Assembly (NCBI GenBank): GCA_948567375.1
Contig: OX419758.1
Location: forward strand, 129,001-193,000
Reading direction: 5' to 3'
Length of the DNA: 64,000 bases
Source of the DNA: Lunularia cruciata
Lineage: Eukaryota > Streptophyta > Marchantiopsida > Lunulariales > Lunulariaceae
Shown here: in pieces, positions 12,170 to 24,371 of the stretch
Position numbering within the stretch: position 1 is the stretch's first letter
How the letters are laid out: every line of letters begins with the position of its first letter
Made by a program: the position numbers and the translations under genes
The notes under the pieces: generated by a model
Told to the model about the DNA's origin: nothing
Seen by the model: only the letters and a program-made list of their open reading frames with translations
Database searches by the model: none

Positions 12170-13575
12170 TGAAGTATGATGAAGAAGGTGATGAAGTATC
12201 TGATTGAAGAAGCACAAGAATTGAAGGAGAGGTTAATCCAAAGGGAAGAAGAAGCCAAAGAACTTTGGGTGGATGCAATATTAAAGAAGAAGACTCTAGA
12301 GAACTTGCAAGAGAGTTTTGAGAAGCAAGGAAGAGACCTTGATTGCCAAGCCAAAGAGTCAAAGAACTAGAAGGCACCAATCAAGAAGATGAAAAGCAAA
12401 GTAGAAGACGCTTGTATTGAAGTCATACATTCAAAGGCCATCGCAATAGTAATGGAGCAAAAGCTAGAGAGCTTAAGGTCAAAGGTGGCAAAGAAAGATC
12501 AAGCATGGCAGTGTGGATTGACAATTAGGCATTAGGAGGAAGAAAGACTACAAGGTCTGGTAAGAAGTGCAGAAAGCCAGATTGCCTAGTACATAGAGGA
12601 GAAGAAGATGTTATGGCTGAATATGAAGATGAGTTGAAGATTTATTGTGAAGAGTTGAAGGTAGAGTGCACTTGTGGGTATACATCAAAATTGGTAGGAG
12701 AGATTATGGGAGAATGAGAGTGATGTTGAGCACAAAAGCAAAAGGGAAGTTGGAGGAAGCAAGACTACACAAATTGAAGTTGCTTGTGCAAGAAACTCAA
12801 AAGAGGAAGGGAAAGGACATAGACATGAATAGTTTGTTAATTCACTTGAAAGATCATGTAAATAGAAAGATATTAGAGGTAGGAGACAATGTGAGTCTTA
12901 GATTAGATTTATTCAAGTCAAAATTAGACAAACTTTGGAGTAGTATGAGAGAAGAAGTTAAGTCCAAAGTCATAGTGGTAGGAGTGCAAGTGTCTTTGGA
13001 TGAGTTACGTGAGACACTAGATAAGAGTGGGGTTTGATAATAAGGAGGAAGATACATTAGCCATGTCTTTGATTGCAATTCAGCCCAAAGAGATAATAAA
13101 AATAGTGGATGAAGTAGTAGTATTAGATAGACTTGAAGAAGGAGAAGTAATTGTAAGAACCTCAGGTTTGGAAGCCAAAGTTGCAGTAGACATCGGATTA
13201 TATTAGTAATAGTCTTGAGATATGAAGTGGTGGTTTATCATTTTGGATATGAAGGTTGGTAGTTTTGTTTTAGAACAGTATTCTAGTTAAGTAATTATCA
13301 AGTGCTCTACTTATTTAAAGGAGGCATTTGCAGTGTTGTTATTTAGTAATGTTATTTTGAAGTTGAGTAAAGAAAAGTGTTGTAACTCAATGCTTGTCAT
13401 TTCAGCTTAATTCTGAGTATCAATCCTATGTGTGTGTTTGTGAGTGTATGAAGAATTTTGAAGTGCAATTTAATGAGCTTGTTAGATATTTGATTCCATA
13501 GTGTTGATTTCATTTTGTGTGTTTGATCTTGAATGGATAGCAATCAAATCAATGCCTTGACAAATTTTCATGTAG
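12170..13575 (+). mobile_element. Family L LTR fragment with ORF remnants
   Basis: 12176-12370 encodes MKYLIEEAQELKERLIQREE..., which corresponds to the VKYLVSEVKELQEQQVQR coil of the ORF at 43919-44872. 12666-13037 corresponds to the LHKLKLLVQETQKRKGKD ... VGVQVSLDELRETLDKSGV C-terminal part. After 13040 the non-coding LTR segment follows ('tatttaaaggaggcatttgcagtg', 'gtttgatcttgaatgg') and decays near 13575. Neither LTR terminus is present. Frameshifts and stops separate the coding pieces. Confidence 0.6.
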
Positions 13576-15161
13576 CTTTTCTATAAACAAGGGCAATCCT
13601 TTGCTTTTTTGACTAACCCTTTGCCTCTTTGGTGAGTTTCATCTTCTTCCTCATATTCCCTTTTGATCTTTTTGGTACATGCTTCTTGTCTTTGGGTAAC
13701 TTACCATCCACTTGGTTCCTTTTCCTCCTACCCAACGAATCTACTTCTCTTGGCATTTTGGTTGCATCTAGCATGGGGTTTTTGTTTCCACATTGTGCCT
13801 TTGCAGTTGCAAAATCAAGATGTCTTCTTCTTCATGCATATTGGGTTCACCAATTTCCAAAGATGGGATATCTTCATGATGGTTCTCTTCCATTCTTGTC
13901 AAGAGGAAAAATTGCACTTCTTCTTGCTAATTCCATTATGCACTTCCTCATATAATGAGAGTTCAATCTTGGAGAAGGATGTTGCTAGTCATGATTGTGG
14001 TTAATTCATTATCAATGTAAGAACTATGTGCCTCATTAGATCATTATACTCATTTACCTTCCAACCACTGTTAATCTTCATGTTCTTGAACAAGAGCAAG
14101 AACTTGTTCATCGTTTGCTTGTTTGTTTTGGACCACTTGTGATTCAAGTACATTGCTCTTAGAGTAGAAATTGATTTCTCAAGGACCTTTTGCCTCCAAC
14201 CAAGCTAGCATATTGACCTTCAATTTGGTAAAATTTGGGTTCCTCCTCTCTTGAATCTTCCATATCATGGAAATATATGTGAATTCCCAATTCCACAACA
14301 AGAACTACATCCTATTTGTGATGATGTACTCTACATAGCAATAATTTGTCCACTTCTTGACTATGGGTGACCTCAAGGTCATCTTGAGCACTACCTTACA
14401 CTTCTTGGTGATAACTTGTTTCCCAATGTCATGTTAAGGTGCCAAATTTGCATGTATCCCCAAATTCTCTCTTCAATCAAGTTTTCATTATCACTTGTTT
14501 GTACAATCTCTTGTTCTACTCTTGCATAAAATGATTCCACCTCAAGATGATATTGCTTTGACTTGAATTCTATCTCTTGTTCTGAAATTGCTTGAAAATC
14601 TTGCAAAGATTTCAACAATTGAACCTCACTTCCTTGCGGCACTTGGAATTTATACCTTGCACTAAACATTTCTATAATTTGAGAGGCAATCAAGGTGAGT
14701 AATTGTTGCTCCCACATATGAGAAATGCCACAAGTGCAATGGTTACAAAGATCAATTCTTTTGATACAAGAGGTGATGCTTTTCTCATGTGGATACCAAC
14801 ATGGAAAACTAACTCTCAAGCCAAAGGTCTCTATAGCAAATTATGTATAAAGCCAAAGGTATAATGACTACAAAATTTTGTGACCAAAGGTATCATGGGA
14901 AACTCTATTGGGATAAAAGTTCCAACTTGGAGGTCTCTTTTCATGCCCAATGCCTTCAAACTTGTCCTTCCTAACATTTTTCTCCCATACTTCTGTCTTT
15001 CCTGCTTGGATGGAGTAAAACCACCTCATCTTATCTCCTAGCTTTAATCTTCACTAAATGCTATCAAACTTCTCAACAAGAAATAAAAAAAATGCTTATA
15101 AAGAAGTAGAGTGTGCTATTACACATACCATGAAGATAAATTTTTTTTGTGTATATCAAGC
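13576..15161. other. Unassigned sequence with one minus-strand open frame
   Basis: A 142-codon frame on the minus strand (14391-14819) reads ...LLTLIASQIIEMFSARYKFQVPQGSEVQLLKSLQDF... and continues with stops toward 13900. It is helical and hydrophilic. I do not recognise the family; its position between L LTR fragments suggests a retroelement accessory ORF. The hydrophobic plus-strand frames at 13629-14004 look like shadows. Confidence 0.35.
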
Positions 15162-18100
15162 TATGGTACCCATAAAAAAATTTCTATCATTCTTAGGTTA
15201 GAAAGTGTATTTATAAGTAGAAAAGAAGCTTAGATTGAAAAAGATTGGTGTATTTGAATTTGAAGTAAGAAATACAATCCAACCCAAGGAAGGCAACTTC
15301 ATATCAAGAGAGAAGAACACTCAAATGAGACTTGGAAGGATGGATGATCCAAAGTGAAGATAGTTTGTATTAGGATAAAGATACCCAATCTAAGGATCTT
15401 CAATTGCAATCTTAACTCGGGCCGTAGCAACCAAGAAGGTTGTTAGAAATAATTGCTTCATATGAGGATATATTTGAAACAAACAAGAATAAAACATGCA
15501 TAATTTGTGATTTCCAACTAAGTTTGGAATAAAGAATGACTAAGATTTAAAAAATTTATAAAATTGAGACTTGGCAAATGGAATTTATTAATATTGCATC
15601 AAATTCATCTTATGAGTTTGTGTAATCCATTGGATAGGAGAAGAGTTGTGAGCCAAGTTGTTGGGTTGTTGTGCGCAAAGCCAAGTTTTGGCCAGCTTGA
15701 TCAGAAATCTTGCAATTAAACAGCTTGAAAGGGTGGCCTAATTTGAAGTTTTGAATTGACTTTGGAACACTTTCCTTGCATAGAACTAGAACTTGAGTTT
15801 TCCAAGACTCATGACAAAAATGGTCACAAGCAATTGTGAGGAAGGTCCAAGCAAGGAAGGGAAGAAAGGAAACCCAACCCAATAGACTAAAGCTGATTGG
15901 AGGCTAGTTTTAAGAAGCAATGCAGGAGAGCCCACGAGTATCACCTTCAATTAGAAGTGTGATCCTATAGAAGAAATGGAGGATTTGAAAGGAGTCCTTC
16001 AATGAACCTCACAAGAAGATAAATATAAGGTAGATACCTATGTAGACCTAGTAAGGTAAACTATCATCAGGATGGTGATGGCTATGATGAAGCTGGAGTG
16101 AACCACCTATGTGACAAAGCAACAAGTGGTTTTCTTCCACCTAATGTTCGCAAGAGAGAGTGTAAATTAGGTGGGGAAAATGTTTCTACCAAAAGACAAG
16201 GCAAATGGTGGATAATGGAAGATGGTCATGCCACCCCAATACTTTGTACCTTTTGCAACACACTACTATTTATTATTAAATCTACTCACCTACAAGGAGC
16301 AACATCAAATGATGTCACACTTTTATCTGGACCTGTGATAGGTCAAAGATCAAGAGGAGAATTGGTACATGGTGGAAGTCAAAGAGAATGACCAATACTT
16401 TGCCAAGATGGGACAAGAGAAGACATTTTCACTCCCAGTACCTCAACCCAAGAAGAGAAGATGGTCCAAGGATGTTGTCACCCGAGCAAAGAGAAGGACT
16501 ACCCACCAATTGAACCCAAGTGGAGGAATTACAATGGTTGATTTATCTTCCAGAACCAAAGAAGAAGAAGCGGAGTCTAACTTAGAGGAATCTAAGAAAG
16601 AGCTAACCCTTAAGAGCAAAGAATCAAGCACAAGAAGAGTGAAGGCAAGCCCAAGGTCCAACAACTTGTTGATGACTTACCCAAAGATGATCAGATCAGG
16701 AGTTGCATGAGGAGATTGAGCTCATAAAAGGCGGTGATGCCTCATCCATAGACCTGCCAAAAGATGATATTTCAAAGGAGAAGGAAGCATAACCCTAAAA
16801 TGGTATTCCAAAGAGGAATATGATCTTGACAAATTGCTAAGGTAGTTCATGCTGAGCCGGGTGGATCCAAGGAGGAGGAAGAGAGTTCAAAGGAAATTAG
16901 TTTGAAGGTACAAAGATCTTGACTATGAGCTAAGGCACAAGTGATTGTGGCTAAAGACAAAGGAGGAAAAAACAAAGACACTTTTAAAGAGTCAATTATC
17001 TATCAAGTGTTGTTTGTCCTTTGTTGGTATATTTGTAGGAGTGGATGCAAGAAGCAAAGGAAGGACATTCAAAAGTGAAGAAAAAGCTTCAAATGGTATG
17101 GCATTGAGTGTAAAAGTACTACAATTGAAGGTGATGTTGGTTTAGAGGAGACACAAAGCTGAGGTGCTTCAAGTTGATGATATAGTACAATAACAAAGCT
17201 TGACCGACTTGCAAGGAAGTTTTGAGCAACATGGCCAATACTTTTAGCGTCAAAAGGAAGAATTGGTGGAGCAAAAGGATGTGATTGAGAGGTTGAACGA
17301 AGAATTGGATGGAGTGCAAACCAATCTGATGCATCATCCTATGCAAGTTCATCTACAAGAATAAATTATGGTGGAATTATGATGAATCATCATAGGGAAG
17401 GAGCAAGATTGGCAAAAGGAAAAAGCAAGCCGAGCTCAAGAAGAACAATGTCTTCATGATCTTGTCAAGCGCAACAAGCTCATGTCACCAACATCAAGGT
17501 GGAGATGAAGAAGATGGAGGAAAGTCATGCTAAAGAACTATAGCAACTTTGGCTATACTTCAAAGAAGAGGTGATTTGAAGTGTGTCATACTCAATGAAG
17601 GAGGGTTCTGATCCATGAGTGGGGCTGCTACACGCTTCAAGGGGATGCTCAAAATGGAGCCAAAGGCGGATTTGGGAAGAAGCCTACCTACATGAGTTGA
17701 AATTGTTAGTGCATGAAACCAAAAGGAAGAAAGCACAAGATTTACACTTGAATACCCTATTGATTTGCTTTAGAGATAGAGTAGATATGAAGATAACCAA
17801 AGTAGGAGATAATATATGTCTTAGGATAGATTTAATTAAGACAAATGTAAATAGTCTCACTCTCACTCTAAGTGAGAATAGGGTGATCTAATCCAAAGTA
17901 GTTGAGATCGTACTACATGTGACTTGGGCCAACTTGCCCGAGTCATCTAAGACAGTTAGAGTAGAGAAGGAGAAAATAGTTAGAATACTTATAATTTCAG
18001 TTGCAATATAGACTAAAGATGTGACAACAATAGATGAAGATGTAGAAGTAGATGATGAACCCAAAGTGCGAGAGACACTTGTAGTAGATTTGGGTCCATA

Positions 18101-18708
18101 AGCCAAAGTCAAGGTAGTACTTGGATAAGATCCAAGTCAATAGTAGTTATAGATCCAAAGTGGTAATTTATAAGTAGAATCGCTTTGTATCTAAAAGTTG
18201 GTAGAAAATAGTGATAAATGTTAAGTAGTTTGGATAGTTTCTATAACTTCCAATTCATCTGCCTATTTAAAGTGATCATTTGGAGGATGTTGTATTCAAT
18301 GATGAGCATAAGATTGAGTAAAGCAAAGTGTTGGAGGAGCACTCATTTTTTCATATAATTTTGAGTATCAATCAAATGTTTTCATTTGGAGGAGCACTCA
18401 TTTTTTCATATAATTTTGAGTATTAATCAAATGTTTTCATTTGGAGGAGCACTCATTTTTTCCATTTAATTTTGAGCATTAATCAAATGTTTCAATTGGA
18501 GTAGCACTCATTTTTTCATTTAATTTTGAGTATTAATCAAATGTTTTCATTTGTGAGTGTACAGAGAAATTTGAATTGTAATTGAAATATTGTTAGATGT
18601 TGGATTCTACTACTCTTCATTTCATTTTTCATTTTATGTGTTTGATCTTAAGTGGAGCACGCCCAAAACAATGTCTTGATAGGTTATGAGAACTATAATG
18701 TTATTAGG
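15162..18708 (+). mobile_element. Family L LTR, 3'-truncated copy
   Basis: Starts TATGGTACCCATA at 15162, the plus-strand form of the L LTR start. It runs through decayed ORF pieces: 16369-16710, an acidic/Ser-rich linker with PQPKKRRWSKD, and 17619-17891, LHELKLLVHETKRKKAQD...VGDNICLRIDLIK. The 3' non-coding LTR carries an expanded 55-bp tandem repeat. It breaks off at about 18708, immediately before the UTP5 pseudogene, and lacks the terminal GTTGTCACA. Confidence 0.65.
18333..18552. repeat. Tandem repeat, 55-bp unit x4, inside an L LTR
   Basis: Unit starts lie at 18333, 18388, 18443 and 18498, each beginning GGAGGAGCACTCATTTTTTC (one copy GGAGTAGCAC). Units differ by a few substitutions. 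Other L LTRs have a single copy of this segment ('gagtatcaat...gtttgtgagtgt', e.g. near 13425), so the array is a local expansion of normal LTR sequence. Confidence 0.9.
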
Positions 18709-18747
18709 ATTTGTTCGTTGCATATACAAATAAGAGATTCATTTATG

Positions 18748-18794
18748 GTCGCATTAAGGTATTTGTAACAATTTTACAAATACCTTAATGCGAC
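18748..18794. repeat. 21-bp perfect inverted repeat
   Basis: Arms at 18748-18768 (GTCGCATTAAGGTATTTGTAA) and 18774-18794 are exact reverse complements with a 5-nt loop. The left arm is the exon 1/intron 1 junction of the UTP5 duplicate; the functional copy near 20335 has only that arm. The right arm was therefore added as a fold-back copy. Confidence 0.85.
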
Positions 18795-19143
18795 TGCATT
18801 TTTAGTTACATTCATGCCACTTGAACTTACCACTTCACAGTAGGTATGATCCCTCCACAGTCTTGTGGTTCTGATTTGTGGTTCAAAGATGTCAGCGGTT
18901 GTAATATCCCTGTTTGCCTGCAGACATGGGACGTTGGAAATGGTCACTTGCGTGCAGAATTTGTAGACGTTGCAGCCTCAACGAGTGGAACAGGGGCAGA
19001 TTCAAAGGATGGAAATGGTCATTTGGCAGTCGATTATGCGTGTATAATCTGGGTTAGCTTGCCTTCCTCCTCGAAGAAGGTGTGCAAAGTTCACGCACCA
19101 AATTTCTAGGGCTTATCATTGCTCCTCTAGTCTGTCCTTCGTT

Positions 19144-19419
19144 TAATATTATTTATTACTAAACGTGTTTGAACACTGGCCGAATCCTGCAATAATCCGG
19201 GTCTGGTGCCCACCCGGGAAAATACGGCGGTTAATAGGTACTGACAACTTGGTAGATGACCGTCTTACAGTGGAGGAACTTTAATGTTATTTGTTACTAA
19301 ACGTGTTTGAACACTGGCCGAATCCTGCAATAATCTGGGTCTGGTGCCCACCCGGGAAAATACGGCGGTTAATAGGTAGTGACAACTTAGTCGATGACCG
19401 TCTTGCAGTGCAGGCAGAA
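19144..19419. repeat. 138-bp tandem duplication in the UTP5 pseudogene
   Basis: Intron 2 and the start of exon 3 occur twice (19144-19281 and 19282-about 19419), from 'taatnttatt' through 'ccgtcttacagtggagg'. The functional gene has one copy (from about 20729). The first copy keeps an acceptor-like CAG but runs into the repeat instead of the rest of exon 3. Confidence 0.85.
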
Positions 19420-20265
19420 GGGGAACAAGGATGGACAAGCATTGCTTCTCGGAACGGCCGCGGGGGATGTTTTGGCATGGGAAGCATCGGTGGGTCAGCT
19501 GAAGTGGAGAACGAACGATTGCCATGCTGGGTCTGGTTATCAACATCTTTCCGGTAGAGGCCTGTTTAGCCGTAAAGAGAGCTTTCTATACCTCGCCCTA
19601 ACCCTAATGTTTACTCTGAGCTGGGCAAACAGAAACTGAAGGTTTCTGTGAGCTGCCCGATGGACTCGGACGTTGAGAGCCTAACCCTCGCTTAAGCTCC
19701 GTGACTTAGAGCATCTTGGCTGCTATTGCCGCGAATCTCGCGTCGCGTACGTTTCACTCGTTCTGACTTCTCGTGGTCTATCAGGAGTGTCAAGGCTATC
19801 GCCGTATCAAAGTGTGGGAAGATCATTTATGCTGCGGGAGCCGATGGAATGATCACTGACCTGGATAGTGGTTAGTGGATTGATATTGGAGAAATTCCGT
19901 GCTGCTAAAACTGCCATTTCTTGTGCTACTCTCTCAAGGTTAGTCTTCAACATGCTGTTCCCGCTGATGTGGCCTTTACCTCTAATTTAATCAAATCGCC
20001 ACTCACATCCGTCTCCCTGCTGGCAGACGGTGGTACTCTTTTGCCTGCAAGCTCGTGGTTGAAATTATATGATCTTTCAAGCAAGACGTGAATACGCCAG
20101 CTCTAAGGTTTAAGTTCTCTTGCTGGACAGGTTTTGGTACCTTTACTACAATCACTCGTCGAAGTTGAGTGTCGCGGATTGGCGTGTCTGCGAGAAGATT
20201 ATTGCCTGCTTGTGTTCATGAGCTAGCTCCCCTTTTCCTCGTTGACAAAGGAGGGACTGGCTGCG

Positions 20266-23041
20266 ATGACTAAGGACGTGCTCACGGCTTTCAGTCCTGC
20301 CACCGACTTTCTCGCCGTTGCCACCACTGATGGTCGCGTTAAGGTATTTGTGACAACGACTGCATTTTTTAGTTACATTCATCACTTCCATGCCACTGGA
20401 ATTTACCCCTTCATCGTCGGTATGATCTCTCCAGAGTCTTGTAAGTTGTGGTTCTGATTTGTAGTTCAAAGACGTCAGCGGTTCTCATATCCCTGTTTGC
20501 CTGCAGACGTGGGACGTTGGAAATGGTCATTTGCGTGCAGAATTTGTAGACGTTGCAGCCTCAACGAGTGGAACAGGGGCAGATTCAAATAATGGAAATG
20601 GTCATTTGGCAGTCGATTATGCGTGTATAACCTGGGTCAGCTTGCCTTCCTCCTCGAAGAAGGTGTGCAAAGTTTACGCACCCAATTTCTAGGGCTTATC
20701 ATCCCTCCTCTAATCTGTCCTTCGTTTAATGTTATTGTTACTAAACGTGTTTGAACACTGCCCGAATCCTGCAATAATTCGGGTCTGGTGCCCACCCGGG
20801 AAAATACGGCGGTTAATAGGTAGTGACAACTTGGTGGATGACCGTCTTACAGTGGAGGAAGAAGGGGAACAAGGATGGACAAGCATTGCTTCTTGTGCTC
20901 GGAACGGCCGCGGGGGATGTTTTGGCATGGGAAGCATCGTTGGGTCAGCTGAAGTGGAGAACGAACGATTGCAATCCTGGGTCTGGTTTTCAACATCTTT
21001 TCCGCTAGATGTCCTGTTTAGCCGTAAAGAGAGCTTTCTATACCACGCCCTAACCCTAATGTTTACTCTGAGCTGGGCAAACAGAAACTGAAGGTTTCTG
21101 TGAGCTGCCTGCTGGACTCGGACGTTGAGAGCCTAACCCTCGCTTAAGCTCCGTAACTTAGATAATCTTGGCTGCTATTTGCCGCGAATCTCGCGTCGCG
21201 TACGTTTCACTCGTTCTGACTTCTCGTGGTCTACCAGGAGTGTCAAGGCTATCGCCGTATCAAAGTGTGGGAAGATCATTTATGCTGCGGGAGCCGATGG
21301 AATGATCACTGAGCTGGATAGCGGTAGTGGACAGATATTGGAGAAATTCCGTGCTGCTAAAACTGCCATTTCTTGTGCAGCTGTCTCTCAAGGTTAGTCT
21401 TCAACATGGTGTTCCCGCTGATATGGCCTTTACCTCTAATGTATTCAAATCGCCACTCACATCCGTCTCTCTGCTGGCAGACGGTGGTACTCTTTTGACT
21501 GCAAGCTCGGAGTTGAAATTATATGATCTTTCAAGCAAGAAGCGAATACGCAAGTTTGCAGGACATCCGGTGAGTGATTACGAACTTGCTGCTGTCATAC
21601 TGGATATAAGTTTTACTTTTCTTGAAAATTTATGTGGTTCCTGACAATACTATTTCTGGTGTAGGGTGAGGTGACATCTTTGACTTTCAGTGAGGATGGG
21701 AAATATGCCCTGTCGTCCGCCACCGGGGAGAGGCAAGTGTCTGTGTGGCAGATTGAAGGGAACTCCGCAGATACTGGCGCTGTTTTCTCGCTTTCTTGCG
21801 ATCACTCTGCAGTGTTTCTGGAGTGCATGTCATTCGAGCAAGAGGGACATTCGATTTGTGTCTTGGCCGTCTCCGAGACGGGGGTAGCCTATGTTTGGCA
21901 AGCCACAAGTTTTGAAGAGCTCGGCAGTACAAAGCCCGTAATAGTGAGTGTAGCGAAAAGTGCAAGATCTGGGAAAGGTGATTCACCGTGTATCCTTGGG
22001 GCTCACTTAGTCAGGGGAGCGCCAGAGGAGACTATTGCAGTACGTGTAGCTCATGGAACGACTGCGAAACCAATTTTCGAGACAGTATCGGTTAGCGCTC
22101 CAGGGACTTGCGTCGTGTTGGGTACTGACAGAAGCGGGGTGTTCCTTCCTGCGCCGCACCAGATTGATTTAAGCCCTCATATTAAGAAGAATATAACGGT
22201 TTTGGGTCCTGATAATGCGGCTGATGCAATATTGTCGAAATCACATGTTGAGTCTGACGACGTCACACTGTTTAGAAGCACGAGAAAGAGGCCAGGCAGT
22301 GTGGGATTGGACGAGGATGAGATGCTAGAGGCCGAAGCCCAGGATGAGGAAATGGCGGTTGATGCGGATGACGAGCTGACGATGGAGGAGCGCCTTGTCG
22401 CTCTTGGTATAGTTGATAAAGAAGTTGCTTCTGGAGATAAAAATGGAGCCGTGATAAAAGTAGTTCCTCCGCGAGGTGACTCCCTCCAGGTGCTCCTCTC
22501 ACAGGCCCTGCAATCAGATGATTCAACCCTGCTGGAGCGATGTCTTTCTGTTCAAGACGAGAAAGTCATCAAGAACACTGTCTGCAAACTCCGGCCATCG
22601 GAGGCTGGCAAGTTTTTGTCCGTCTGTATGTTAAAACTGGAGACTCGGCCGCGAAGAGGATTGGCGTTGGTGCCTTGGTTGCGAGCAATCCTTCTTCAGC
22701 ATTCCGGTTCTTTAATGTCCAATCCGGCTATGCAGCCTGTTCTAACAACTCTTTATCAGCTTATTGAAGCTAGGATGGCAATCTTTCGTCCATTGCTTGC
22801 TCTCTCAGGTAGACTTGACCTCATTACGGCTCAAATCTTAGGTCAGGAAGCAGGGATAGTTGATGAAGTAGAAGAAGTAGTTGAAGCAGTAGTATACGAA
22901 GAAGGGGATAGTGAAATTGAAGTAGAGGAAGTGGAGGAGGTAGACGAAAGTGGCTCCTCGGATAGTGATAAAGAGCCAAGTGAGGGGAGTGACGCGATGG
23001 AATCTGATAGCGAAGGGGATGACGAACAAGGTACTCAATAA
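20266..23041 (+). CDS. UTP5: U3 snoRNP/SSU-processome WD40 protein UTP5 (WDR43-like)
   Basis: My splice model has six exons: 20266-20343, 20507-20662, 20853-20980, 21238-21392, 21481-21569 and 21665-23041. All have GT-AG ends and matching phases, giving 660 codons plus TAA; human WDR43 is of similar size. Exon 1 (MTKDVLTAFSPATDFLAVAT) and exons 2-6 form N-terminal WD40 repeats, with LLVLGTAAGDVLAWEASLG and IIYAAGADGMITELD as clear blades. Residues about 473-595 match the UTP12-type C-terminal helical domain. About 600-660 is a Glu/Asp/Ser-rich acidic tail typical of nucleolar proteins. In this family UTP5 is part of the t-UTP/UTP-A subcomplex, needed for rDNA transcription and pre-18S processing in the nucleolus. 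The start codon is the first ATG matching family N-termini. A broken duplicate lies directly upstream, so promoter and 5' UTR must fit within roughly 20130-20265. Confidence 0.9.
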
Positions 23042-24259
23042 TAACTACCTACTAATAACGTCAGAACAACGGATCTGCTCGCGTTTTGAAATGCACATTA
23101 TATAGTTAAAATTTAGAAACTTTAGCGGCTTGTATCATATGGATAGGCTTCGAATGTAGTAATTAGCAAAGATGCCCTTTGGAGGCGCGGAGAGCGTGCT
23201 AATATGGTAAGCTACCACAGAAGAGGATACGTGATGTGCCCAATTAAAATTTTGACTGAGAATTGTGGATGACTTGCTGTCTTTCAAGTCGGCTCTCGGA
23301 AGTAGTGTAAGTTCCTGTTGTGTTGTGTCGATTAGGATCCACAACGTGTAAATGGCTTACGAGCGAAGAGCTGCTACAGGGAAAGAGATGGATGAGGAAG
23401 TGAGTTGATAACGTGCAATGGAGCGCAAAAATTGTACCTTGTCAGGACAATGTAAAACATCTGGAATTGGTGCAAACAGTCAGAATTCAGAAGTGCATAA
23501 GTGCACTGTCGTCTAACTTGAAGGGAATAGTAGGAATATTCAATTAAACATTCGGTTCGTTAAAGCACAAAGTACACTGTAGTATATTCCGTCACCAAAA
23601 ACTAAACAGAAACATTAGACACTACCGAATACCACGATACTTCCAAAACCTACCAATCTGCATCAGATATCGATCTCGAGAACAATGGCGTGTCCCGAAA
23701 ATGGTCTACAGTGGACAGAAACGAGCTATTCTGGAAAAGACATTATAATTCTCAGTAAGTGGGAGGAAACTATGAACTTATACCGGTCAATTCTCCGTAT
23801 GCAAAGAAGGAATGATACGAATGTAGTTGTGTATAACAGCCACAATCGTAAGAAAAAGCGCATAATGCAAATCCAGTCCTGTAGTTTAATAACTCCATCA
23901 AAAAATATTCCCTGGCATGCACCTCACTCATGAGAAAATGTAATTAATAAAATTAGCTCACTAGATGCATATAGTAGCGCCAAGTTGATTTCCACAATTC
24001 CTTTACTTAAAGTTATGTCATACATGTTGCAGGAATAAACTGGCACTTCTTTTCCCGACTTCTCTTCACCAGTTCCGATCTTGCGGTGCAGGATAGGGAA
24101 CTCCGAGTTTGTCAAAGATATCTTCCTCCGTTTCGCATGTAATAGTAACTTCGCTTGTCTGTAATAGTAACTGGCATGTTGATTTCCACAATTTCTTTAC
24201 TTAACGTTATGTCATACATGTTGCAGGAAACAACTGGCACTTCTTTTCCCGACTTCTCT
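23042..24259. other. Intergenic region between convergent genes
   Basis: It separates the UTP5 stop from the polymerase lambda stop and must hold both 3' UTRs. No confident coding frame was seen; the minus-strand frame at 23924-24115 is an extra copy of the polymerase last exon (see the 194-bp repeat). AT-rich stretches at about 23085-23110 and 23940-23955 could include polyadenylation signals, but none is decisive. Confidence 0.5.
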
Positions 24260-24371
24260 TCACCAGTTCCGATCTTGCGGTGCAGGATAGGGAACTCCGA
24301 GTTTGTCAAAGATATCTTCCTCCGTTTCGCATGTAATAGTAACTTCGCTTGTCTTGCCCTGCAAGCCAGTT
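23984..24371. repeat. 194-bp direct duplication of the POLL last exon
   Basis: The sequence starting GTTGATTTCCACAATT occurs at 23984 and 24178 (period 194 bp). It contains the complete terminal exon of the polymerase gene, including [16 protein letters not shown] and its stop. The gene-proximal copy (24260-24358) is preceded by a good acceptor (CTTGCAG). The distal copy has lost the upstream acceptor and is probably 3' UTR or intergenic. Confidence 0.85.

Larger units (their letters stand above)
18741..20130 (+). pseudogene. Broken tandem copy of UTP5/WDR43 (exons 1-end to 5)
   Basis: The region is highly similar to 20330-21570. Exon 2 (18924-19079) and exon 3 (19409-19530, lacking two codons) are still open and flanked by usable AG and GT sites. 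Exon 4 starts at 19785 but carries an insertion and an in-frame TAG near 19876. Exon 5 (about 20028-20095) has a TGA. Only the last codons of exon 1 remain, and exon 6 (most of the protein) is absent. The upstream end abuts an L LTR fragment. It is best read as a partial upstream tandem duplicate that lost function. Confidence 0.85.

Noticed and set aside
13629-14004. Two overlapping hydrophobic plus-strand frames resembling a membrane protein
   Set aside because: They start without context, overlap each other in different frames and lie opposite a minus-strand retroelement-like frame. They look like shadows of A/G-rich coding on the other strand.
19590-19612. Short CCCTAACCCTAA-like stretch (also at 21050)
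   Set aside because: Less than two and a half units, inside a UTP5 intron and its duplicate; too short to be an interstitial telomere array.
21179-21397. Separate small WD40 gene suggested by a stand-alone frame
   Set aside because: It is exon 4 of UTP5 read through its flanking introns; phases and splice sites join it to exons 3 and 5.
24112-24309. Two near-identical small proteins (also 23924-24115)
   Set aside because: Out-of-frame readings across the duplicated last exon of polymerase lambda; the real frame encodes the polymerase C-terminus.
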